This document shows, piece after piece, positions 9,803-17,874 of a stretch of 24,679 nucleotides of DNA (the stretch's first letter is position 1; every line of letters starts with the position of its first letter). Source of the stretch: Cylindrodendrum hubeiense (lineage: Eukaryota > Ascomycota > Sordariomycetes > Hypocreales > Nectriaceae); contig JAANBB010000526.1 in assembly GCA_014621425.1 (NCBI GenBank), forward strand, positions 1-24,679, written 5' to 3'. The notes beneath the pieces were generated by a model. That model worked only from the letters and a program-made list of their open reading frames with translations. It searched no databases and had not been told where the DNA came from. The translations under genes and the position numbers were made by a program.

Positions 9803-10623
9803 GTTTGCAACACCCACTCACACGCTCACGCTCTCAGCCAACCGTTCATTCGTCCTCCATTTATCCAACCGCAACTTGCATCACCAACGTGAGAGATGGA
9901 GCGGGGTCTGGCCGTCACCACGGTCGCATGTTGATCGAGATGATAGGGAAGCCAGACAACCAACTCTCAAGCTAATAGGTACCTATCTTGCCTCGATCGT
10001 CTACAGCCTCAGGAGCCAAGCCTCGAAAGACGCCTGCATAATACAGAGGCAGATATTAGGGGCAACGCGCGCTTACAAAAATAGAGGAAGCCAGCCAACA
10101 TGGATGAAGCCCGCAAGTCGTCAGCCAGTGTTCGCCATTGACGAGAAAAAACAAGGAAACATTCAGCCAGCCCAATCCCATGCCATCCCAGTTGTTCTCC
10201 TTGCGCTCCGCTTTCCGTCCCACCAAGCTACTGCGTCCATACCTCCCGAAAAGTATCTTTCCATCCCCAGGGTTTGTATGGGCCAGCGGGACTGCCAATG
10301 AATCCATCTGCCTGCACCAAGATCCCTCGCTTGTCCACCCGGCGCAGCGCAACGCAGCCCGCGCAGCCCGCGCAGGACGCCTGAGCAAATTTCCAAACAG
10401 GGCACTGGAAACGACCCTCTGTCCCATCGCAGCTGAAGGAGTCCATACATCCGGGCATCCCTCCACTGCATGCTCATGCAAGCAAACCCAGTGTCTTCGC
10501 CCTGGTCCGGGTGGAGTGGAGAGCGCTCCCCCCTGCTGGGTTGCGTCAGTGCTGTGAAACCCCACTGGACCATCGCTGGGTCACCACCCGCTGGAGCACC
10601 CACTGAGCCACCCACGGCGTCAG

Positions 10624-10650
10624 TCCTCCGTCCACTGTGACGACGGAGGA
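10624..10650. repeat. 9-bp perfect inverted repeat
   Basis: TCCTCCGTC (10624-10632) and GACGGAGGA (10642-10650) are exact reverse complements around a 9-nt loop. A second hairpin, CCACTGC/GCAGTGG with a 3-nt loop, follows at 10680-10696. No T-run follows, so neither looks like a terminator. Confidence 0.7.
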
Positions 10651-11366
10651 GCCTTCTACTTCGTACGGTGGGTGGGTGACCACTGCACCGCAGTGGAATG
10701 CGAGATGCACCTCGCTGGGACCACTAAGACTACATACTGAGGCCACTGGCTTCTAGCGCCTCCAAGGTTCCATATGCTCCGTGCTCCGTGCTCCGTAATG
10801 CCACCTCCGCTCCTACCTCTACCCATCGCCCCCGTCATCCATTCGTGATTCAACTCACTCTCGCCATTATCTCACCTCGACCTTGGCTCTCCACCATCGA
10901 CTCCTCCAACACCTGTCCTCTTCATTTGCTCGGATCGATACTCACCATCGCCCCGCCCTGCCATTTCCTTGCACCGCGCCGCCGCGACTATCAGCACTCG
11001 CCATTCTCTAGCGACCGCATCGACCTTAACTATGTCTTGTCCGCCCCTGCCATCGGCAACATCGTGATCTCGGCAGAATCCTGCCCAGCCCGACGTGTTA
11101 GGTCACCTTCGCATCCGCATCGATTTGTCGCCAGCTGGTCGAGACTTTGCCACCACAACCAGACGGCTTCGCTTGACTGCCCTGAATGTCTCGGATCGCC
11201 ACCTAGCCCCCTCGCGTCCACTGTTCGATTGCCCTGCGCCAATCTCGCCAGCCTTGCTTCTCGATTCGACCCAGCGGCCCCAGCATGCCCACGGCCACCT
11301 GCGGCAACCACGACATTGTCGCATACCCTGCTTGCTAAGCGGATCACTGCATCCCGCCACTTTGAA

Positions 11367-14300
11367 ATGCTGGCAGCTGAAAACACCACTTCTCCGCCCA
11401 CCATGGCGGCCTCTTCCCTCGACTATTCCGACGACCTGTCCGTCAACACCAACCTCGCCGGGCAGCGACAGTTCAAGAAGCACAAAGTTCTACCTCGTCC
11501 CCGCAACGATAGGGGACATGAACCCATGTACATCCCGCGGGTCGGGCCGAAAAAATATGATTTAATCATAGATACCTCCCCTTCGACCACAAGGAACGAC
11601 TCCAGCAGAAGCCGCGGTGCCCAACCTTCCAGCCCCCGAACCCTCAAGCACCAGCCCCGGAGGATAGGAAGTGGCCCCGACCTGCCACCCACCCCGCCAA
11701 GACACTCGCGCAAGTCATCCAGCACTTCATCAGGCCTACCCTCTAGCCCTACTATCGCCGACCCTGCTTTTCAGACCCCTCGGAATGCGCCTGCAAGACC
11801 ACCTGCGACGCCCCCAAACCAAAGAAGTCCGCCCACGCCAGACGTGACACCACCTCAGCCTTCAAGTCGCCCAGGATTGTTACGCCCAGCCCTGAGTGAC
11901 CGTGCAGGATCGAGGACCACGACCGCGAGCGGTTCCTTCAGGACTGCTCGAGAAGAAGCTTTCTCCTCCGAGGACGACGATAAGAAGTCTGCGGAGACCA
12001 AAACTTCCCTGTCAACCGTTCGAAAGGTGCCTGAGAACAGGGGCACTCGTACTCCTAAACTTAACGGCCTGGGCTTGGCTCTTGCTGGCCTTGCCCCTCC
12101 AGACGATAGCAACGCGTCCCGATCAGGGGGTGACTTTAGCACTTTTGACGGAGATTGGAGCTCCGTGAGTGAGGTCGAACAGGAATGGGACGATAATTTG
12201 CTGAGGATGGTAACAATCAAAAAGAGACCCCATGTCCAGGACACAGCGCGACCAATCTCGCAAGCAGCCAATGTTGTTGAGCCAGACATGGTACCGCCGA
12301 CGCAAGCAACCAAGGCTGTGCGACACATGCCTTTACACAAGAAACCCGACACCAGCTCCTCCACAAGGGGTATCTCGGATCGCGGGGCGACATCGACGGT
12401 TACCTCAAGCACGGGCACCTCCATTAGTTCTGATGCTCGACGAACCTCTGCTCTCTCTACCAAGTCCACTGTATCCACTGTGGTAGAAGCAATCCTTGTT
12501 GACGGCCCTCCCCAAAGGCAGAGAACTTTACGACATGTACGAAAGCAAGGCGCCCTACGGGGACCTGTTGATACTTCCCCAGCCTCAACCGTCAACTCTT
12601 TGAAGTCAGACATAGTCCCGAGGGAATCACGCCCCAGGACCCGACCTCAAGAAGGGAAACACGAGAGCTATATTTCAAACACAACTGGCCGTTCACTTTC
12701 GAGCGGCAAAGCTAGACGTGAGGTCTGGAAAACCGGTGGCATCCCGGTAGTGGTGGTCCCTGATCGGCGATCATCCAACAAATCCAGATCTAGGGAGCCT
12801 TCTCTCCGATCCCACTCTAGCAAACGGTCAAACAGGACAACTAGTGCCAGTTCTATACCTCTTGATGTCTCGTCAGTCAAGTCGTCAGTCAAGTCGGCCA
12901 AGGAGACCAAGGAGGTTGGCCCGACCTTCCAAAGGCAGTCTCGACGAAGTCGGGCCTACTCTGAATCAGATGGTTCCGATCAACGCACCATTGACTTCCC
13001 TCCGGTTGTGCCGACTCGCTCATCCTCTTTGTCCGCTCCAACTAGCCGCAATGTCTCGCAAGCTGGCTCACGTGCCGGCTCACGAGCCGGCTCACGGACT
13101 GGCTCGTTGACTGCAGAGAGCATCAAGATGCATAATGCTCTCCAAGAATCCCTTTTGAAGAAGCCTGAAGACAAATTTCAGCTGCCGATCGTTCGTCTTT
13201 CGGAAGATGCAACTACTCGTCCCTTCATCTCGATTGAACCAGATAAAGACGAATCACAACGTCGATTAAGCAGCGACCGGTACTCTGGCTTTCTCCTCGT
13301 GAAGAGTTATGGATCATTGAAGACCCCATTCTCTCTGGCATCCATGGACACAAACGGAACTGCTCTGGAAGTTTCAGAGGCCCTGGCAGTTCAAATGTAC
13401 CCGCACCAGAACTCCTCGGTTTTGATGGTCGACCATTCAGCAAAACCGTCCGAGTCCTCTCTTGAAACCCATCCGGAACCAGAAACCCGAGAGATACCGC
13501 CCAAGCCAAAGATCACAGTGGCTGGTTCGACGGGCGAGGGCCCTGTCACCCCCCCTCAGCCACAGTTCTCGCTTGACGATGTCGATTCTCCGCTACGAAA
13601 CCCCCGAGCGCCCCCCGAGCCCCCGAGTCATCCACCGGCCATCAATTTAATACCTGCAACTCCCTCGGGCATGACACCAGCCAACGAAAAGATGATCCAA
13701 ATGGGCAACTATTTCGAAGTTGCGAAAGAGAAACCGGGACGCCGCCCCTCCATTGTCCGCCGGGCTCTCAACCATCGACGTCGCCACTCCATTGACTATC
13801 CGCCCACTACACCTAGGGCACCGGGATTTTTGACGCGAACATTTTCTCTTTCCCGACATGGCCGCAGCGGCCATGGCAGCTCTTCTCGGGATAGGGGACA
13901 TACAGACATGGAACGTGAGCCAGCGTACCCAAGTCCCGATGATAACCCGGCAGAAGAGAACAAACTGCACCCCTTCTGGCGTCCCCAGTGGTCCAGTGAG
14001 GACGACGAGTGTAACGAGAACTGTCACCATTATCGGGATGAGCCCGATGATGACGTGGTATACAGATATCCTCCCGTCAACAATCGGCCCGAGAGAAACC
14101 TCAGCGCAAGGATGAAGCGCACATTTGCTATTTTGCCTCCTCGAGACGAAGAGCGCTATCATGTCGATGAATGGCAAGGTCCTGAGCGGCGCACAATCCG
14201 ACGAACTCCTAGTGGGAATCTTCGAGTCATGCGACACCGGGCAAGTTTGGACTCGTTGAGACGAAATTACAAGCACGATGAGGAGATTCATGCTGTGTCC

Positions 14301-14561
14301 GACGGCGAAGGACGGAGACCATTCTGGCGGCGAAACAATATCCACAGACGAGCCAGCAAGGAGAGCCGCCGACTTTCTCTAGGGAGCAGATTGGAAGAGA
14401 TCCAGAATATCCCACGAAAAATGAGTGAGAAGAGACGCGAGAAACGAACACGAGAGCTTCGCCAGAAGATTAGCGGACCGCGGGAAGTTCGCGATGGAGT
14501 CGGAGAGGTCATTAGGTCAAGCACATTCCGAGACCAGCACCACCCAAATGCACAATTTTAG
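11367..14561 (+). CDS. Large serine-rich disordered protein
   Basis: A single exon of 1064 residues counted from the first in-frame ATG at 11367. A second ATG at 11403 has the stronger context (CCCACCATGGCG) and would give 1052 residues. The frame remains open upstream to 10788 but has no ATG there. Most of the chain is Ser/Pro/Arg-rich and probably disordered, with many SP, TP and RxxS sites that suggest a phosphoprotein. An AGSR-type repeat is at about residues 566-580. The C-terminal 200 residues are the most ordered. They contain HPFWRPQWSSEDDE (near 867), SARMKRTFAILPPRDEERY (near 912), and a basic helix with EKRREKRTRELRQKISG (about 1020-1037). I know similar proteins only as fungal 'serine-rich protein' of unknown function. 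No catalytic domain, signal peptide or membrane segment is visible. It converges on the U1-C gene. Confidence 0.8.
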   Translation: MLAAENTTSPPTMAASSLDYSDDLSVNTNLAGQRQFKKHKVLPRPRNDRGHEPMYIPRVGPKKYDLIIDTSPSTTRNDSSRSRGAQPSSPRTLKHQPRRIGSGPDLPPTPPRHSRKSSSTSSGLPSSPTIADPAFQTPRNAPARPPATPPNQRSPPTPDVTPPQPSSRPGLLRPALSDRAGSRTTTASGSFRTAREEAFSSEDDDKKSAETKTSLSTVRKVPENRGTRTPKLNGLGLALAGLAPPDDSNASRSGGDFSTFDGDWSSVSEVEQEWDDNLLRMVTIKKRPHVQDTARPISQAANVVEPDMVPPTQATKAVRHMPLHKKPDTSSSTRGISDRGATSTVTSSTGTSISSDARRTSALSTKSTVSTVVEAILVDGPPQRQRTLRHVRKQGALRGPVDTSPASTVNSLKSDIVPRESRPRTRPQEGKHESYISNTTGRSLSSGKARREVWKTGGIPVVVVPDRRSSNKSRSREPSLRSHSSKRSNRTTSASSIPLDVSSVKSSVKSAKETKEVGPTFQRQSRRSRAYSESDGSDQRTIDFPPVVPTRSSSLSAPTSRNVSQAGSRAGSRAGSRTGSLTAESIKMHNALQESLLKKPEDKFQLPIVRLSEDATTRPFISIEPDKDESQRRLSSDRYSGFLLVKSYGSLKTPFSLASMDTNGTALEVSEALAVQMYPHQNSSVLMVDHSAKPSESSLETHPEPETREIPPKPKITVAGSTGEGPVTPPQPQFSLDDVDSPLRNPRAPPEPPSHPPAINLIPATPSGMTPANEKMIQMGNYFEVAKEKPGRRPSIVRRALNHRRRHSIDYPPTTPRAPGFLTRTFSLSRHGRSGHGSSSRDRGHTDMEREPAYPSPDDNPAEENKLHPFWRPQWSSEDDECNENCHHYRDEPDDDVVYRYPPVNNRPERNLSARMKRTFAILPPRDEERYHVDEWQGPERRTIRRTPSGNLRVMRHRASLDSLRRNYKHDEEIHAVSDGEGRRPFWRRNNIHRRASKESRRLSLGSRLEEIQNIPRKMSEKRREKRTRELRQKISGPREVRDGVGEVIRSSTFRDQHHPNAQF

Positions 14562-15194
14562 ACCCCCCGAGCCATCGGAGTCTGCAGCTGGCATGTTGTT
14601 GATGGAACGAGCGTGAGCGAAAAACGACAACATCAACGCGAAGCAACTTGCCCCTACAGATTTTATGAGACCTAGATGAGATGGAGATTCACGATCGATA
14701 CGAGGTTACGCTTAACGACTGAAATTTTGGACCATGGGAATGAATGATTTTTTTTGCGCGATGAAATGGTAGCTGGAATTTGAATTTGAACGAGCAGATG
14801 GATCGACGGGAGGACAATGAGAGGACGAGAGGCGAGATGTGTTTGGATGCCGGTCTTCCTCAATGTCACTTCTGTGTGTGGTTGGGGCTGTGCTTGATGT
14901 AAAAATATAGGTTGAGATGTTCCTCGAGATACCACAAATATTGTTAACGGCCTTTACATGGCAATGATCACCCATGATACACTTTGGAGTAAGCAGCGAT
15001 TCAGACTTAACCTACTATGGAGCTAGTTCCTGTCCTTCGCCCATACCCAAGCGGCGATTGTCAGAGGAGCTCTCGCTACTTATCTGACATTACAATGAAA
15101 ATTTTGCCATGTTCCGCCTCAGAACGCCTAGTACGCCCACGATGCTACAGATACACCCAGCCGAAACCTATCCTTCCTTGCCATTTCTGAATGT
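14562..15194. other. Convergent 3' intergenic region
   Basis: This 633-bp spacer lies between the stop codons of the serine-rich gene (+) and U1-C (-). It is AT-rich in the middle, with a T8 run near 14746-14753 and GTAAAAATATAGG near 14900, as expected for 3' UTRs. No coding potential or structured RNA is recognised. Confidence 0.5.
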
Positions 15195-16024
15195 TCATCG
15201 CCTGTCCTGACCCGGGGCACCCGGTGCTCCAGGAGCACCGAATCCTGGAGGGGCGGCGCCAGGAGGGAACTGGCCCGGCGGGGGCATGCCAGGCAGGCCG
15301 GGGAAGGCCGGCATGCCGGGAGCACCAGGGGCTCCAGCGATACCAGGAGGTGGGAAAGGAAGACCGCCCGGTGGCGGGAAAGGAAGGCCGTTAGGAGGGA
15401 GTCCGTTGGGGCCAGGAGGGAAAGGAGGCATGGGCATGCCGCGAGCGCCGCCAGGAGGTGCTGAAAGATGTTAGATGCATTGGTTTCGCGGGAAAGAGGA
15501 TTGGACATACGAGGGAGGCCCTGAGGGAACTGGCCCGGAGGAGCGCCAGGCATTCCGGGGAAGGGAGGAGGGACGCCTCCAGGGAACGGGAACGGGGGTG
15601 GGTGGAAGCCCTGGCCCGGCTGGTTGTGAGGAAGCATGGGGTTCGCGTGGGCCTGGCCCTCGGCGGCGTAGGAGGAGGTGATGGAGTCGATGACGGACTG
15701 AGCCTTCTCGTGGCCGATCTCTGGTGACTTGGTTAGCGATGGGATTGCGCGCGGGGGATGGAGAGGTGTGGAGGGGACACGAACGCTGGTAGTAGTCTAC
15801 GACATTTCGTAGATGGTTTCGGCCGCTATTGTGGGCCTTGCGCACGCTCATGGAGTCGTGGGTGAGGTAGACATCGCAGTAGTCGCCTAGGCAGCGGAGG
15901 TTAGCTCTGGAGGTGTTTCGCGGGCGGGTGAGTATTGGTGTGGCCTACAGAAGACTGGGACGAGTTAGCAAATGGCCAGAGCATAGGCGGGACTGCGGAG
16001 CTTGTGGGACGTACACTTGGGCAT
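15195..16024 (-). CDS. YHC1: U1 small nuclear ribonucleoprotein C
   Basis: Five exons encode 197 residues: 16024-16015, 15954-15949, 15886-15785, 15720-15511 and 15460-15195. U1-C is a core U1 snRNP protein that stabilises pairing of U1 snRNA with the 5' splice site in the nucleus. Residues 1-30 form the U1-type zinc finger, [17 protein letters not shown] followed by [11 protein letters not shown], with ligands Cys6, Cys9, His24 and His30. The sequence then reads [19 protein letters not shown], and the rest is a Pro/Gly/Met-rich tail. Exon 2 is only 6 nt and supplies Phe5 and parts of codons 4 and 6. The introns are 60, 62, 64 and 50 nt, each with a CTAAC branch site. Splice donors are GTACGT, GTAGGC, GTTCGT and GTATGT. 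The exon total is 594 nt, divisible by three. The gene is divergent from ERV25. Confidence is very high for identity and high for the exon map. Confidence 0.95.
15949..15954 (-). other. YHC1: 6-nt microexon of the U1-C gene
   Basis: TCTTCT on the minus strand. Upstream lies a 60-nt intron with a TGCTAAC branch site and a CCCAG acceptor. Downstream lies a 62-nt intron with a GTAGGC donor, an AGCTAAC branch site and a CCTAG acceptor. Joined to exon 1 (ending in T) and exon 3 (starting GC), it yields Phe-Phe-Cys, matching the aromatic pair that precedes the first zinc-ligand Cys in U1-C (FY in human). The GTAGGC donor is also used by intron 1 of the tryptophanyl-tRNA synthetase gene in this window. 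Confidence 0.85.
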
Positions 16025-16354
16025 CTTGAAGACGTGCGCGATGGCGAATGTCGATAGTTAGGCGTTGGTGGTGGTGATGCGACGCGATGCTCGGGTTGGA
16101 AGCGTCCAAAAGTCGACAAGGCTGACCCCACACGTGATGGCCCAGACAAGGCCAGCGCCAAGACTCGGCCTGATTGGCGCACGGCCACCAGCGCCTCGCG
16201 CCGGCGTGGGTCCGCAGCGCGACCGGGACACCTTTCAGTTTAGATCTGGGCCCCTGTCGCAGGACACTGGACAGCTTGTAGACTTCCTTCTCCCCTTCAC
16301 GACGACGAGAAGCAGCACCACATTCCACCTTTGCCCGAAATCCGCACACACATC
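16025..16354. promoter_or_regulatory. Bidirectional promoter of YHC1 and ERV25
   Basis: 330 bp separate the two divergent start codons, so both genes must draw on this DNA. It contains a palindromic CACGTG E-box at 16131-16136 and an inverted CCAAT box (ATTGG) at 16173-16177, both near the middle. Shared factors such as a bHLH protein and the CCAAT-binding HAP complex are plausible but inferred from motif alone. Confidence 0.6.
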
Positions 16355-17170
16355 ATGGCGCCTCAACGCTCGCTGCTGCAGTGCATCTGCAGCGTCCTGC
16401 TGTTCGTCGGCATCGCACACGCCCTCAAGTTCGACCTGATCGCCCAGACCGAGTCTGCCAAGAAGGAGCGCTGCGTCCGCAACTTTGTCGGCCAGGACAC
16501 GCTCGTCGTGGTCACGGCCACCGTCGACGGATACAAGGGCGATGGCATGCTGGTGAATATTTACGTATGTTGCATTGCATTGAGTCGGATTAGAAGCGTG
16601 CGCAGACTCTAACGGAGCTTACAGATTCGAGATGCCGTTGGCAACGAGTACGGCCGTCCCAGAGATGTCGTGGGAGAGTCGAGGACTGTCTTCACCTCGC
16701 ACGCCGACGCTGCCTTTGACGTTTGCTTCGAGAACGTCTTCACTGGTTGTATGTGACACCACCCCGACACCCTCTTGGAGCACCAATTCTTCCCTCGGCT
16801 GCTGCATGCGGTCCCCCCTTGGACGCTATCCAACTAACACCCTCTAGCCAAGCGAATCAACAACCCCACCCGCCACATCGAGCTCGACATTGATATCGGT
16901 GCCGACGCCAAGGACTGGTCGGCCATCCAGGCCACCGAGAAGCTCAAGCCGGTCGAGGCTGAGCTCCGCCGTATCGAGGAGATCACCAGCGAGCTCGTGA
17001 CCGACATGGAGTACCTCCGCACCCGGGAGCAGAAGCTGCGAGACACCAACGAGAGCACCAACACCCGCGTCAAGTGGTTCGGCATTGCCACCACCTGGCT
17101 GCTGATCGGCCTCTGGGCTTGGCAGATCATGTACCTCCGGGCCTACTTCCGATCGAAGCACCTGATCTAA
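16355..17170 (+). CDS. ERV25: p24 family ER cargo receptor Erv25
   Basis: Three exons (16355-16564, 16625-16748, 16848-17170) encode 218 residues. The introns of 60 and 99 nt have GTATGT donors and CTAAC branch sites. Residues 1-23 are a signal peptide. A GOLD domain follows from LKFDLIAQ, with Cys40 and Cys104 placed to form the usual p24 disulfide. A coiled coil is at about 140-180 ([20 protein letters not shown]). A single membrane helix (about 188-207) precedes a short cytosolic tail, [12 protein letters not shown], which carries an aromatic residue for COPII binding and a lysine. Type I p24 proteins cycle in COPII and COPI vesicles between ER and Golgi and help load cargo, including GPI-anchored proteins. 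Length and tail match the Erv25 (p24-delta) branch. The start is the only ATG that opens the signal peptide. Confidence 0.95.
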
Positions 17171-17874
17171 GGGGTCTGTTTTATGAAGCGTGTGTCCTGT
17201 GTCCATTCGACGGCACCGAGTCATGTCATGAGCGTCTATTCGGGTGGAAGATGCAATTGTTTTGGGAGGGCCGGGAGGCATTGCAACCCGTGGTCCTGCT
17301 GGGTCTAATTGTGGAAATGCTTTCCGGGCATGCTGGCGTTGGAAATCGTTGCATGTACATGATCGGGATGGGAAAACAAGGCAGAGCCTGTCATCGCCGA
17401 GATGTATTGACGAGCTAGAGTGTAACAAAAGTCATGAAAATGCAATATAATATGTCCATATATGGTCTTGTTGACGAAGTATTTGCTAAAATGAAGCACG
17501 CGACCTAGCACCAAGTCGCAACCAAGTCGCCACCAAGTCGCAACCAGCTTTTCGACAGCTCTCAGCTGGTGGTGTGTGTGGCGCACTCTCCCTGATTGAT
17601 AGACCCGAGACGTAGACGTGGCTGGTACAGGCGTATAGTAAAAGTGGCTGAGCGTTGGGTTACCTAACAGATACGGCTGATTTTAGTGGCGCGATGTCCA
17701 CCTACCTACTGGGTAGATAACCATAGCTCTGAGTCAAGCGCAGGGAAGAGTGACTGGTGGGAAGTGCTCCTTCCTTAGCTGCCCCTCCACACGAAGCACA
17801 ACCCCGCGATCAACTAGACTCTTCGCCAACAACAGCTTTCCGAGTCCACAAGCGCAACCAAAAACTACCGAATC
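17171..17874 (+). promoter_or_regulatory. ERV25 3' UTR and promoter of tryptophanyl-tRNA synthetase
   Basis: This 704-bp spacer lies between two same-strand genes. The first half is the ERV25 trailer, with AT-rich sequence near 17440-17465. An 11-bp tandem repeat lies at 17510-17542 and a CCTACCTA patch near 17700. A TGAGTCA element at 17730-17736, 139 nt before the synthetase ATG, matches the core site of Gcn4/CPC1-type bZIP activators. The leader after 17780 is rich in C and A. No other open frame is convincing. Confidence 0.5.
17510..17542. repeat. 11-bp ACCAAGTCGCA tandem repeat
   Basis: Three contiguous copies (17510-17520, 17521-17531, 17532-17542), with one A-to-C difference in the second, followed by a partial copy. 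It lies between ERV25 and the synthetase gene. Confidence 0.85.

Larger units (their letters stand above)
9001..11366 (+). other. Gene-poor interval and leader of serine-rich gene
   Basis: I recognise no protein here. The overlapping open frames at 9093-10615 occur in most frames at once, start mostly on non-ATG codons and look like chance frames in GC-rich sequence. The stretch contains duplicated GGGACTCA near 9013-9028, a purine-rich G tract at 9752-9802 and two perfect hairpins at 10624-10696. From about 10790 the sequence becomes strongly pyrimidine-rich, as in a long fungal 5' leader. A 16-codon upstream open frame is at 10798-10848. The frame of the serine-rich gene is open through 10788-11366 but has no ATG there. 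Confidence 0.45.

Noticed and set aside
9699..10615. Cluster of overlapping 140-200-codon open frames on both strands
   Set aside because: They overlap in at least four frames, mostly start on GTG or other non-ATG codons, and none resembles a known protein.
13647..14345. 232-codon minus-strand open frame
   Set aside because: It is a shadow of the serine-rich gene, whose plus-strand product has conserved-looking C-terminal segments over the same bases.
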